From the NCBI RefSeq assembly GCF_002174305.1, contig NZ_MIJB01000009.1, forward strand, positions 62,001 to 126,000: DNA of 64,000 bases, read 5' to 3'. Source of the DNA: Aeromicrobium sp. PE09-221 (GTDB lineage: Bacteria > Actinomycetota > Actinomycetes > Propionibacteriales > Nocardioidaceae). The notes under the pieces were generated by a model. The model was not told where the DNA came from, did not search any database, and saw only the letters and a program-made list of their open reading frames with translations. A program made the position numbers and the translations under genes. Positions 1 to 9,594 of the stretch are shown here, one piece after another (within the stretch, counting starts at the first letter, position 1; each line of letters begins with the position of its first letter).

Positions 1-1
1 G

Positions 2-3000
2 CGGCACGCGCTCGATGCCGAGGACGCCGTCCGGGCTCTCGACCGGGTCCTCGCGCTGCCTACCGCACCACCGCAGATCGCGGTCTCGCCGGGGGCTCTC
101 GATCCGCGTTCCCTGGCGCTGCCGCGTCGTTCGGTCGCGGTCGCAGCCGGTGACGAGGACTTGCGCACGCCTGCCGAGCGCCTGGTCGCGGACGTGTGGA
201 GCACGGTGCTCGGCGCACCCGTCACCAGCCGCGACGACGACTTCTTCGCGCGCGGCGGACACTCGCTGCTCGCCACCCGCGTCCTGGCGGAACTGCGCGA
301 TCGCAGCGGCGTGACGCTGCGCCTGCGCGACCTCCTGCAGGCGCCCACCGTCGCCGCCCTGGCCGAGCTGTTCGACGGCCCGGACGGCGACGTCGCGACC
401 GACGAACCGGGGCCCGCGCCGAGCGTGCCGTCGCCGTCCGCGCCGTCCGAGCCCTTCGGGCTGACGCGGGTGCAGACGGCCTATCTGCTCGGCCGACAGG
501 ACACCTATGAGCTCGGCGGGGTCGGTTGCCACTTCCACCTCGAGATCGCCTGTCCCACGATCGACGTCGAGCGCTATGCACACGCGTGGCGCACGGTGGT
601 GGACCGCCACGAGATGCTCCGCACGGTCATCGACCACACGGGACGCAACCACCCGCTGGATCCGCCGCCGGAGGCCGGCCTGCGCGTGCATGACCTGACC
701 GACGAGGTGCCCGACCGGGCGCGCGACGAGCTCGCCCGGCTGCGGGACGAGTCCGCCCACCGCGTCGCCGACCCCGCCGCGTGGCCGCTAGTGGAGCCGG
801 TCGTCGTCCTCATGCCGGACGGAGAGCACCGGCTGCTGATCTCGGTCGACGTGCTTGTATGCGACTCGGCCAGCTGGATGCTCGTCGACCGGGAGATGCG
901 GGCTCTGTACGAGGACTCGGGTCGCGAGTTGCCGGCGCCGCGCACTACCTTCGCCGCATGCGTGGCCGCCCTCGACGCACGAGCCGGTGGCTCGGAGCGA
1001 GAAGAGGCGTGGGCGTACTGGCGTCCGCGCGCCGACACACTGCCAGCCGCCCCCGCCATCGGTAGCGACCGCGGGTCGGCCGAACCGCGATTCACACGGC
1101 GGCGCGCCGTCGTGGAGGCGTCGGACTGGGCTCGGATCCGCGAACGGGCGGCGGTTGAGCGGCTGACCCCCACGGCCGTGGTCTTGGCCGCCTACAGCGA
1201 GACGCTGGCGCAGTGGTCCGGAGAGGAACACTTCAGCATCACGCTCACCGTCTTCGACCGGCCCGAGCTGACCGGTGTCGAGGACGTCGTGGGGGAGTTC
1301 TCCACACTCCTGCTGCTCGAACGTCGGCCACCCGAGACGGCCGGGTTCGCAGCAGGAGCGGCAGGCCTGCAACACCAGCTCCACGCCGATCTCCCGCACA
1401 CGGCCGTCTCCGGCCTGGAGGTGCTCGCCGAGCAGGCGCGACGCACCGGCCGGCAGCGCAATGTGCCCGTGGTCTTCACCAGCATGCTCGGGCTCGACAC
1501 CGCGCCCGACGGTGAGCGGCACGACCACGAATGGCTCGGCCCGGTCGTCGACGGTGTCAGCCAGACCCCTCAGACCTGGCTGGACCACCAGGCCTTCGAG
1601 CTGCGCGGCGACCTGATCCTTCAGTGGGACGTCAACGAGGCGGCGATCGATCCGGAAACTGCGGACGAGGCCTTCGACGCGTATGTCGAGCGACTGCGTG
1701 GACTCACCGCGGACGACGCCTGGGACAGCAGTACGCCGGAACCCGACGATGCCTCGGCCACGCCGGCCGATGACCTCGTGGCCGCTATCCGGCAGTCGTG
1801 GGCCGAGGTGCTGACCGTGGACGTCGCGCAGATCCACGACGACTCCACGTTCCTGTCCCTCGGCGGCGACTCTCTGCTGGCCGTACGGATGGCGGCGCAC
1901 CTGGCGGAGCGCACGGGACGGACGCTGCCACTGACCGCCGTACGATCCGAGACCACCGTCGCGGAGGTGGCCGCTGCGCTGCGCGCCGAGGACGAAGGGG
2001 TGCCGGCGAAGACCCAGGCGGTCCCGGCGCCGGAGTCCGAGGCCGGCCGGCCGTTCCCGCTCACTGCCCTGCAACGGTCCTACTGGCTGGGCGAGCAGAT
2101 CGACTGGGAGGTGCCCGCCTGCCCCGCGAGCGTCGTGACCGTGGTGCCCTGCCGCGATGTCGACCACGAGCGCGTCGCGACCGAGTTGCGTGACGCCCTG
2201 GGCCTCGTGCTGAGGCGTCACCCCATGCTCCGCGTGAGCGTGGAAGCGGACGGCACGCAGTGGACCCGCCCCGCGGACGACCCGACCTGCGCGCCGTCGC
2301 TCGACGTCCACGACCTGAGGGACGACCCCGGTCCCGTCGACACGGCCGTCGAGCGCATCGCGAGCGATCTGGCCGGACGGACCCCGGACCTGTCCGCGGA
2401 GCCCGCTCTGCGCGTCGCCCTGTGCCTGGAACCGGAGGGCCGTGCTCGGCTCGTCACACGCTTCAGCCTGCTCGCGGTCGACGGATGGTCCATCGCCCTC
2501 GTCGAGCGCGAGCTCCTGCGACTGCTGGTCGGCGAGGCCATCGACGAACCACCGGCGCTCGAGGTCCCGGAGTACCTGCGCCGCACGTCGACGGAACGCG
2601 ACGACGATCTGCGCTGGTGGCGGCAACGACTCGCCGACCCGCCGGAGCCGCCCCGGCTCGAACGCCTCGACGCGTCGGTGACCGGCCGGATGATTCGACG
2701 CGAGGCCCGCCTTGACCCGCAGCGGCACCAGGCGCTCGCCGTGCGTGCCCGCGCCGAGGGGGTCACGCTCTCGGCCGTGGCCATGGTGGCTTTCGCGATG
2801 GCTTTGAGGAAGCGGACCGGCCAGGACCGGCTACTGCTCACGACATTGCTGTCCCGGCGTCAGGCGATCCACGCCGACGTGCTCGGGCTCGTCGGGCCGT
2901 TATCGACGACGGCGCTCGTCGACCTTGAGCTCGGGCGCGATCCCGATCTCGTGGGCCGGGCGCGGCGCGTGGGGAAGACCCTCACCGAGGCCTCCGGCCA

Positions 3001-4480
3001 TCTGGGCGCCAGCGCTGTCGACGTGGGGCGCGAGCTCGTTCGGAACGGCGACCGTGGTCGTGTCGTCGCACCCTGGGTGGTGCAGTCGACCCTCGGCCTC
3101 GACGCCGCCGTGCCGGGAGAGCGGCTCGGTCGGGCCGGCGCGCTCGGCCACCCCGAGGTGAGCGCCTTCGAGCAGACCGTCTCCACCCCGCACATCCACG
3201 GCGAGCTGCGGGTGTTCGCCCTGGAGGGCGAGCTCGTCGCGGACCTGTCAGTGCGCGAGGGGCTCTACGCTGCCGATCTCGCCGACGTGCTGCTCGCCGA
3301 CACGATGGCGACGCTGCGCGCCCTCGCGGGCGGACGGGGCTGGACCACCGAGGAGCCGCCACCCACGGCCGACCTGGGGAACGTCGATGAGATCCGCTCC
3401 GCGTGGGCGGTGCTGCTGGGCTGCCCGGTGGGCCCCGATGACGACTTCTTCGACCTCGGCGGCGACTCGTTGCTGATGGTGCGGATGCTCACGGAGCATC
3501 GCCGCCGTTGCGGCGCCGATGTCCATCCCGGAGACCTGCTGCCCGGGCCGACGCCACGCCAGCTGGCTACGTTGTCATCCTCGAAGTCCGTACCGCGGGC
3601 GGAGCCGGTCGAGGCCCCGGTGCCCGCCGACGCCGTGGTGCGGTTGTCCTCGGGGGAGGGCCGACCCGTGTTCCTCGTCCACCCCTCGGGCGGCGACGTG
3701 TCGTGCTATCTGTCGATCGTGCGCCTGCTGCGCACGGAGCGCCCCGTCGTCGCGATCGCCGACCCGGGCCTCGCGGGCCATGACTGGCCCACCGACCTCG
3801 AGGAGGTCGTCGACCGTTACGCGGCGGCGATCGCCGCGCACCAGCCGTCGGGCCCGTTGACGCTCGGGGGATGGTCGATGGGCGGCACCCTCGCGCACGC
3901 GATCGCGGGGGCATTGCGGCGCGCGGGTCGCGAGGTCGATCTCCTCGCCATGATCGACTCGACCTGCCCGGAGCGGATCGTCGCGATCGAAGGGCTCGAC
4001 ATCGACACGACGACCACGACCCAGCGGATGCGCTTCCTGCGCTCGGTGCAGTCCTATCTGGGCGTGAACGCGAACGGCGACGATGCCGACGGGCTGCAGC
4101 GCGCGCTCATCGATCTCGGCGCCTTCGCCGACGGCGACGCCGCGACTGAGCGCTTCGCCGTGTTCGACCGGCACCTGCGTGGGCTCGCCGCGCACCAGGC
4201 GAGCCGGCTCGACGCCACTGTGCCGGTGCTGCTGATCCGGGCGACCGAGACATCACCCCACAACAGCAGGCTGGGCATGGGCGTCGACGACGACTTCGAG
4301 AGCTCCTCGCTCGGCTGGGAGCCCTATGTGGACGGCCCGCTGACCGTCCACCCGGCCCCCGGACATCACTACTCCGTGATCCGCGACGACGGCGCCCGCG
4401 TCGTGGCCGCGTCTCTCGATCTCGCCCTGCGCGACCCGCAGGCCGTGCCGTATCCCCCCGTATCGGAAAGGTCCCATTGA
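2..4480 (+). CDS. Hybrid PKS-NRPS, C-terminal part (KR tail-ACP-Cy-PCP-Cy*-PCP-TE), 5' partial
   Basis: The frame is open to the left edge, so the protein begins outside the window. The first ~45 residues resemble the end of a PKS ketoreductase. Then come a carrier domain (GGHSLL near nt 255), a heterocyclization (Cy) domain with an intact DxxxxDxxS (codons at 848, 863, 872) and a SQTPQ-type Cy7 motif near 1560, and a PCP (LGGDSLL near 1860). A second Cy-like domain follows whose first Asp is Ser (codon 2465; Asp 2480 and Ser 2489 are kept) and whose Cy7 motif is lost, then another PCP (near 3465) and a thioesterase with GWSMGG (Ser codon 3875) and a C-terminal His. The layout resembles yersiniabactin HMWP1 without an embedded methyltransferase and with one extra module. 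There is no A domain, so the carriers are probably charged by the A domain at 13754-19195. The stop overlaps the ATG of the importer lipoprotein. Confidence 0.9.
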   Translation, partial: RHALDAEDAVRALDRVLALPTAPPQIAVSPGALDPRSLALPRRSVAVAAGDEDLRTPAERLVADVWSTVLGAPVTSRDDDFFARGGHSLLATRVLAELRDRSGVTLRLRDLLQAPTVAALAELFDGPDGDVATDEPGPAPSVPSPSAPSEPFGLTRVQTAYLLGRQDTYELGGVGCHFHLEIACPTIDVERYAHAWRTVVDRHEMLRTVIDHTGRNHPLDPPPEAGLRVHDLTDEVPDRARDELARLRDESAHRVADPAAWPLVEPVVVLMPDGEHRLLISVDVLVCDSASWMLVDREMRALYEDSGRELPAPRTTFAACVAALDARAGGSEREEAWAYWRPRADTLPAAPAIGSDRGSAEPRFTRRRAVVEASDWARIRERAAVERLTPTAVVLAAYSETLAQWSGEEHFSITLTVFDRPELTGVEDVVGEFSTLLLLERRPPETAGFAAGAAGLQHQLHADLPHTAVSGLEVLAEQARRTGRQRNVPVVFTSMLGLDTAPDGERHDHEWLGPVVDGVSQTPQTWLDHQAFELRGDLILQWDVNEAAIDPETADEAFDAYVERLRGLTADDAWDSSTPEPDDASATPADDLVAAIRQSWAEVLTVDVAQIHDDSTFLSLGGDSLLAVRMAAHLAERTGRTLPLTAVRSETTVAEVAAALRAEDEGVPAKTQAVPAPESEAGRPFPLTALQRSYWLGEQIDWEVPACPASVVTVVPCRDVDHERVATELRDALGLVLRRHPMLRVSVEADGTQWTRPADDPTCAPSLDVHDLRDDPGPVDTAVERIASDLAGRTPDLSAEPALRVALCLEPEGRARLVTRFSLLAVDGWSIALVERELLRLLVGEAIDEPPALEVPEYLRRTSTERDDDLRWWRQRLADPPEPPRLERLDASVTGRMIRREARLDPQRHQALAVRARAEGVTLSAVAMVAFAMALRKRTGQDRLLLTTLLSRRQAIHADVLGLVGPLSTTALVDLELGRDPDLVGRARRVGKTLTEASGHLGASAVDVGRELVRNGDRGRVVAPWVVQSTLGLDAAVPGERLGRAGALGHPEVSAFEQTVSTPHIHGELRVFALEGELVADLSVREGLYAADLADVLLADTMATLRALAGGRGWTTEEPPPTADLGNVDEIRSAWAVLLGCPVGPDDDFFDLGGDSLLMVRMLTEHRRRCGADVHPGDLLPGPTPRQLATLSSSKSVPRAEPVEAPVPADAVVRLSSGEGRPVFLVHPSGGDVSCYLSIVRLLRTERPVVAIADPGLAGHDWPTDLEEVVDRYAAAIAAHQPSGPLTLGGWSMGGTLAHAIAGALRRAGREVDLLAMIDSTCPERIVAIEGLDIDTTTTTQRMRFLRSVQSYLGVNANGDDADGLQRALIDLGAFADGDAATERFAVFDRHLRGLAAHQASRLDATVPVLLIRATETSPHNSRLGMGVDDDFESSSLGWEPYVDGPLTVHPAPGHHYSVIRDDGARVVAASLDLALRDPQAVPYPPVSERSH

Positions 4481-6021
4481 TGACACCGCCCCTCGCGTCC
4501 GGCTCCGGACGCCCCTTCCGCCGAGTCGCCGTGGCCGTCGTCGCGGCCCTCGCTCTCACGGCGACGGCCGCCTGCTCGTCATCCGGCGACGACGAGCAAG
4601 ACGGCTCCGACCGCACCGTTCGCGTCGGCGCCGTCGGCGCGGGACCGGCCACGGCCGATCCGCACGGCTCGCTGTTCAACGAGTCGGACTGGGTCCGTCT
4701 CTCGGCGATCTACGATCCACTCGTCGGCGTCGACGAGGACGGCGCTCCGGCCCCCGCCCTCGCGGAGTCGTGGGAGGTCGACGACACCGCGAGCGAGTGG
4801 ACGTTCACCCTGCGCGACGACGCCCAGTTCAGCGACGGCAGCCCGGTTACCTCAGCCGATGTCATGTACTCACTGGGCCGTATCGACGAGCTGGCCGACC
4901 AGAACGGCGCGCGGCTCGGCTCGGTCGACATGGGCGCGTCCTCGGCACCGGACGAGCACACGGTCGTCCTCGCGACCTCGGTGCCCGATGCCGAGCTGCT
5001 GACGACCCTCGCGGGCTCATCCTTCATCGTGCCCGACGGTACCGAGTCCTTCGACGAGCCCGTCGGTTCCGGGCCGTTCGTCGTGTCCGCGCAGGACGAG
5101 TCGGCGGCGAGCCTGGAGAGCAATCCCGACTGGTGGGGCGGCGAGCCCGCTTCCCCCGGCCTGGAGATCCGCGCCTTCGCCGATCCCCGCACGATGAACG
5201 AGGCGGTCACCTCCGGTGAGATCGACCTGGCGCTCGGCGTGGAACCGGCTGCCGCCGCGACCGCGGAGGACAACGACGACCTGCAGGTGATCCGCCGGCC
5301 GGCGGGGTCCACCACACCGTTGCTCATGAGGCTGGACGAGCCTCCGTTCGACGAGCCTGGCGTGCGCGAGGCCGTCAAGCTGGCGATCGACCGCGAGGCG
5401 CTCGTGGAGAACGTGTACCTCGGCTTCGGCCAGGAGGGTGCGGACCTGCCGCAGCCGAACGATCCCTCGGCCCCGAACGACCTGGAGCCACCCGCACGCG
5501 ATGTCGAGACCGCGGAGCAGGCCCTGGCCGAGGCCGGATACCCGGACGGCGTCGACATCACGCTGCACACCTCGGCGGCCTATCCCTCGATGGTCCCGAC
5601 GGCCACGCTCGTGGCCGAGCAGCTGGCCGAGGCCGGCATCCGCGTCGAGATCGCCGAGGAGTCGCCCGACACCTACTGGACGGAGACCTACGGACAAGTG
5701 CCGTTCAGCGTCGGCTACTACTCGCAGATGCCGTACCCGGTGTGGGTGCGCCAGACCGCGCTCAGCGACTCCGCGTTCAACGAGACACAGTGGCGCCGGC
5801 CGGACTTCGACTCCGCCTTCGAGGAGGCAATGGCGACCACCGACACCGACCAGCGCCGCGAGCAGCTTGCGGACCTGCAACGGGAGATGGCCGCTGAGGG
5901 TGGTGTCGTCGCCTGGGGCCACGGGGACGGCCTCACGGTCGCCTCGAGCGATGTCGACGGGCTGTCGAAGGGTCCCGGATTCGCCCGCTTGAAGCTGACC
6001 GACGTCGCCATCTCGTCGTGA
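4480..6021 (+). CDS. Opp/Dpp-family solute-binding lipoprotein (metallophore importer)
   Basis: A 513-residue SBP_bac_5 protein. The N-terminus has an Arg-containing n-region, a hydrophobic stretch and a Cys at about residue 32, which suits a lipoprotein signal. The body shows family features such as WTFTLRDDAQFSDG. The ATG at 4480 overlaps the TGA of the PKS-NRPS (TGATG), and GAAAGG lies about 8 nt upstream. Two permeases and two ATPase domains follow without gaps, so this is the binding protein of a complete importer. The family binds oligopeptides, nickel complexes and opine metallophores (CntA). Tight coupling to the assembly line suggests metal-metallophore uptake, which is inference from position. 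Confidence 0.88.
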   Translation: MTPPLASGSGRPFRRVAVAVVAALALTATAACSSSGDDEQDGSDRTVRVGAVGAGPATADPHGSLFNESDWVRLSAIYDPLVGVDEDGAPAPALAESWEVDDTASEWTFTLRDDAQFSDGSPVTSADVMYSLGRIDELADQNGARLGSVDMGASSAPDEHTVVLATSVPDAELLTTLAGSSFIVPDGTESFDEPVGSGPFVVSAQDESAASLESNPDWWGGEPASPGLEIRAFADPRTMNEAVTSGEIDLALGVEPAAAATAEDNDDLQVIRRPAGSTTPLLMRLDEPPFDEPGVREAVKLAIDREALVENVYLGFGQEGADLPQPNDPSAPNDLEPPARDVETAEQALAEAGYPDGVDITLHTSAAYPSMVPTATLVAEQLAEAGIRVEIAEESPDTYWTETYGQVPFSVGYYSQMPYPVWVRQTALSDSAFNETQWRRPDFDSAFEEAMATTDTDQRREQLADLQREMAAEGGVVAWGHGDGLTVASSDVDGLSKGPGFARLKLTDVAISS

Positions 6022-7007
6022 CGTCCTCGACCGTCGTGGCGCCCGCGCGGGCGCCACGACGGCGGGCGGCGGGCGCTGCGCTCCTCTTCGCCCGCCTCGT
6101 GGGGTGGACGATCCTCGTGGCCGTGGTTGCCGTCGTCCTGGTGCACATCCTGGTGAGCTTGCTGCCCACCGACGCGGCGACCGTCATCGCCGGTCCGGGC
6201 GCCGACCCCGAGCGGGTCGAGCGGCTGCGCGGGGAACTCGGCCTCGATGACCCGGTGGTGGTGCAGATCGTCCAGTGGCTCGGCGCGGCGGCGCGGGGCG
6301 ATGTGGGCACCTCGCTGGTCAGCGGCCGTCCCGTCCTCGGGCTGCTCGGAGAGCGCTCGGTGGTGACGGCGGCGATCGTGATCCCAGCCTGGCTCCTCGC
6401 GGTGCTGCTCGGCACAGTCGCCGTGCTCCTGGTGGCAGTGCGGGCGACGCCCCGGACACGATTGGTGCAGACGGTCGCCGGGACGCTGTGCGGTATTCCG
6501 GACGCAATCATTGCGACAGTGCTCGTGCTCGTCCTGGCCACCTGGCTCGGCCTCGTCCCACCGGTCTCCCTGACCAGTCCCGGCACCTCGATCCTGGAGG
6601 AGCCCGTGCTGCTCGTGCTGCCGATCGCGGCCCTCGTGCTCCCGGCCTCGGCTTGGCTGGTGCGGACACTGCGCGGGCCGGCGGAGGACATCGCCGCCCG
6701 TCGCTATGTCACGGAGGCGCGTCAGCGTGGACGCGGCGTGATCTCCGTCTCCCTCGGTCACGTCCTCCCGCCGCTGCTGCCTGCGCTGGCGCAGAGTGCT
6801 GCGATGCTCGCCGGAGGCATCATCGCCGGCTCGGTCGTGGTCGAGCAGATCGTCGCCCTGCCCGGTCTCGGCGGCCTGTTGGCACAGGCGGTCGCCGCTC
6901 GCGACGTCCCCGTCGTGCAGGCCGTCGCCGTCATCGTCGCGACGGTCACCGCGGCCGGTCTCGCCTGCGCCGACGCCATGTGCTCCCGGCTCGAACGGCA
7001 GTGGTAG
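6018..7007 (+). CDS. DppB-like ABC transporter permease
   Basis: A 329-residue integral membrane protein with about six hydrophobic segments. It has the DppB/OppB layout: an N-terminal membrane segment, a short external region, then a BPD_transp_1 domain with an EAA-like loop (residues about 225-245, TEARQRGRG) before the last helices. The GTG at 6018 overlaps the TGA of the lipoprotein gene (GTGA), so translation is coupled. It should pair with the permease half at the start of the next protein to form the transmembrane channel. Confidence 0.87.
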   Translation: MTSSTVVAPARAPRRRAAGAALLFARLVGWTILVAVVAVVLVHILVSLLPTDAATVIAGPGADPERVERLRGELGLDDPVVVQIVQWLGAAARGDVGTSLVSGRPVLGLLGERSVVTAAIVIPAWLLAVLLGTVAVLLVAVRATPRTRLVQTVAGTLCGIPDAIIATVLVLVLATWLGLVPPVSLTSPGTSILEEPVLLVLPIAALVLPASAWLVRTLRGPAEDIAARRYVTEARQRGRGVISVSLGHVLPPLLPALAQSAAMLAGGIIAGSVVVEQIVALPGLGGLLAQAVAARDVPVVQAVAVIVATVTAAGLACADAMCSRLERQW

Positions 7008-9205
7008 CCGTGGACGGGCGCAAGGCACTCCTTGGTGTCTCCGCGGCCGTGGTCGTCGCGACCTGGCTGACACCGCTGGTGGGCGAGGCGCGGGGCATCA
7101 GCCCCACGCGATCATTCGGCCGGCCGTGGGAGGGTCCGTCGAGTGCACATCCGCTCGGCCTCGACGCGCTGGGTCGCGATGTCCTCGCCCGGCTGCTCGC
7201 CGGAGGCGCCGAGCTCATCGCGGGCTGTCTGCTCATCGGCGTCGTGACCACCGGCGTCGGCGCCCTGTTAGCCCTGATCACCTGGCGGCGTCCGCGGGTC
7301 GCGTCCCTCGTCCGGCACGTCACCGGGGTCGCGCTGGCCGTGCCGGGCGTGATCCTCGTGCTCCTACTGTCGGTATTCATCGGTCTCTGGCCCGCCGTGA
7401 TCGTCGCGATGCTCGCCCTCGGCGTGCCGGCTTCCGCCCGCATCGTCGCCGCGTCCCTCGCCGTGCAGGCTCGGTCAGGTCACGTCGACGCCGCCGTGAC
7501 TCGCGGCGAACGACCCATCGCGATCCTGCTGCGCGATGTGCTGCCGGCGATCAGCGCGACGGTCCTCACCGACCTCGGCAATCGGGCCGTCGCCGCCTTG
7601 CAGCTCGTGGTGGCGATCCAGGTCATCCGTGGCGGTGACCACGTCACCTGGAGTTCGATGGTGATGTCCAATCTCAGCGGCGTGTCGATCAATCCCTGGT
7701 CGGTGGCGGCTCCCACGATCGCGCTCGGAGCTGTGGGAGCCGCGATCGCACTCGGCATCGACCGTGCCTCCGAGCTGGTCGCGCCGCCGGTGAACGGGCG
7801 GCCCGCACGGCGGCGAGGGCCGGGAGCGGCGACTGGTGACGACGGGGGGCTGACGGTCCGCGACAGTGCCGGGACGGTCATCTTGTCGACCGGCCCGTTG
7901 CGCATCGAGGCCGGTGATCTGCTGGTCGTCCGTGGCCCTTCCGGCAGCGGCAAGACCACATTGCTGGAGGTCCTGGCCGGCCGCGTGGCACCGGGTCTCG
8001 CGGTCACCGGGACGATCGATGTCACTGGCATCGGCTCCGGTGCCACATACGTGCCACAGGACCCGGCATCGACCCTTGATCCCCGTCAGCGGGTCGAGCG
8101 GGTGCTGCTCGACGGGCGGTCCCGGCGGGTAGTGTCCCGAGAAGAGGTCGAGCAGGTCATCGACATGCTCGACCTGCCGGTGCGGATCCTCTCACAGCGG
8201 GCGGGTCGCGTCTCCGGGGGCGAGGCCGTCCGCGTCGCTATCGCGCGAGCGTTGATCGGCGACCCGGAGCTGCTGGTGCTCGATGAGCCGACAGCGGGCC
8301 TTGGAGCGCAGGCACGCGAGCGGGTCGCCGCCGTGCTCCGCGATCGTCGGGACCGGGGGCGCACGACAGTGGTCGTCACCCACGACGATGTGCTGATCGC
8401 GGGGCTGCAGGCACGGATCCTCTCGCTCGCAGCGGTGGACGCCGAGCTAAGCCTGGGCCGTCCTTCCTCCGAGGGCGGCCGCCTGCTGGAGGTCGACGAC
8501 CTCGGTCTGGACATGGTGGATGGCCGCGCTCTCCTGCGTGACGCCACGTTATCGATCGGCAGCGGCGAGGTGGTCGCCGTCGTCGGCCCCAGCGGCTGCG
8601 GCAAGAGCACGCTCCTGCGGGCGATCGCGGGTCTTCACCCCGTGTGCGCCGGTCGGATCGAGTTGGCGGCGGATGGCCGGATGATCTCGCTGCCGGTGGC
8701 CGCCTCGATCGACCGCCCCGCGCGGCGGAGCGCCCAGCAATGGCGCGCGTTGCAGCGCGCGGGCCAGGACGGGCGTCTCGAGCTCAATCCGGTGATGCGC
8801 CTGGTCGCTCAGGTCGCACAACCCTTACGGACACTGCACGGGACGCCGCGACGCGAGGCATTGCGGCGGGCCGATGAACTGCTCGCCCGACTGGGTGTCG
8901 ACGCGTCCGCTCGGCGCCGACGACCGGGCGAGTGCTCGGGTGGGCAGCGGCAGCGCGCTGTCTTCGCGCGCGCCGTCATCGTGGAGCCCGCTGTCCTGGT
9001 GGCTGATGAACCCACCTCGGCCCTCGACCGCGCGAGTGTCGCTGCGATGCTCCGCGTGCTGACTGAACATCGCCGGCGCGGCGGTGCCGTCGTGATCGCG
9101 ACCCACGACGAGGAGTTGGCGGCGCTCGCCGACCGGGTCTACATGATCGACGACGGCCACCTGAAGCCCCTCACGCCGGTGGATGCGAGAGGGGAAGACT
9201 CATGA
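7001..9205 (+). CDS. Fused DppC permease-DppD ATPase-DppF ATPase
   Basis: A 734-residue protein joining three components usually made separately. Residues about 1-265 are a DppC-like permease with several membrane segments. A first ABC ATPase follows (Walker A GPSGSGKTT near 311, signature VSGGE near 404, Walker B LLVLDEPTAG), then a second (Walker A GPSGCGKST near 529, signature CSGGQRQR near 645, LVADEPTSAL). The first signature is VSGGE rather than LSGGQ. GTG at 7001 overlaps the previous stop and GTG at 7010 is an in-frame alternative; neither has a clear SD. Both ATPases cover the energy-coupling needs of the importer, since no separate ATPase genes follow. Confidence 0.87.
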   Translation: MVAVDGRKALLGVSAAVVVATWLTPLVGEARGISPTRSFGRPWEGPSSAHPLGLDALGRDVLARLLAGGAELIAGCLLIGVVTTGVGALLALITWRRPRVASLVRHVTGVALAVPGVILVLLLSVFIGLWPAVIVAMLALGVPASARIVAASLAVQARSGHVDAAVTRGERPIAILLRDVLPAISATVLTDLGNRAVAALQLVVAIQVIRGGDHVTWSSMVMSNLSGVSINPWSVAAPTIALGAVGAAIALGIDRASELVAPPVNGRPARRRGPGAATGDDGGLTVRDSAGTVILSTGPLRIEAGDLLVVRGPSGSGKTTLLEVLAGRVAPGLAVTGTIDVTGIGSGATYVPQDPASTLDPRQRVERVLLDGRSRRVVSREEVEQVIDMLDLPVRILSQRAGRVSGGEAVRVAIARALIGDPELLVLDEPTAGLGAQARERVAAVLRDRRDRGRTTVVVTHDDVLIAGLQARILSLAAVDAELSLGRPSSEGGRLLEVDDLGLDMVDGRALLRDATLSIGSGEVVAVVGPSGCGKSTLLRAIAGLHPVCAGRIELAADGRMISLPVAASIDRPARRSAQQWRALQRAGQDGRLELNPVMRLVAQVAQPLRTLHGTPRREALRRADELLARLGVDASARRRRPGECSGGQRQRAVFARAVIVEPAVLVADEPTSALDRASVAAMLRVLTEHRRRGGAVVIATHDEELAALADRVYMIDDGHLKPLTPVDARGEDS

Positions 9206-9594
9206 TTTGCGCCGATCTGCGGGTGATCGCCAGCGCATCCGAGCTGGGGGACACCGACACAGCCGAGGAGGTCATGCGGTATCTGGCCGAGGAAGATCGT
9301 CGTGGGCAGGCGCTCGAGATCGTGGCCCCTGCGCCCTCCTCAGCGGGTCGGGGTCAGGTGGGGAGGGGTAGGTCGAGGTCGATGCGGAACAGCTCCTGCT
9401 CCAACCACATGGCGGCCGTAGCGCCGGAGCCTGCCGCCGCGATCACCGAGGCCGCGGGTCCGGGGAGCTCCCCGGACCGCGCCCCGTCGCCGGCGGCGCT
9501 CACACCCGGCACACCGGTCCGACCGAAGGCGTCGACCGCGACGCAGCCGTCGGGCAGGACCTCGGCGCCGAGCCGCTGTCCGAGATCGGTCTGA
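9202..9594 (+). CDS. Small ORF coupled to importer, probably a truncated remnant
   Basis: ATG at 9202 overlaps the TGA of the fused importer gene (ATGA), and AGGGGA sits 7 nt upstream, so initiation looks real. The first ~48 residues have ordinary codon usage. From about nt 9354 the frame runs antisense through the convergent flavoprotein gene and becomes low-complexity. I read this as the 5' remnant of a gene cut by a deletion, or as a small protein with a spurious C-terminus. The function is not recognised. Confidence 0.25.
   Translation: MICADLRVIASASELGDTDTAEEVMRYLAEEDRRGQALEIVAPAPSSAGRGQVGRGRSRSMRNSSCSNHMAAVAPEPAAAITEAAGPGSSPDRAPSPAALTPGTPVRPKASTATQPSGRTSAPSRCPRSV

Noticed and set aside
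788-2728. 646-codon minus-strand ORF
   Set aside because: Antisense shadow of the PKS-NRPS gene. The plus strand has coherent domain motifs throughout.
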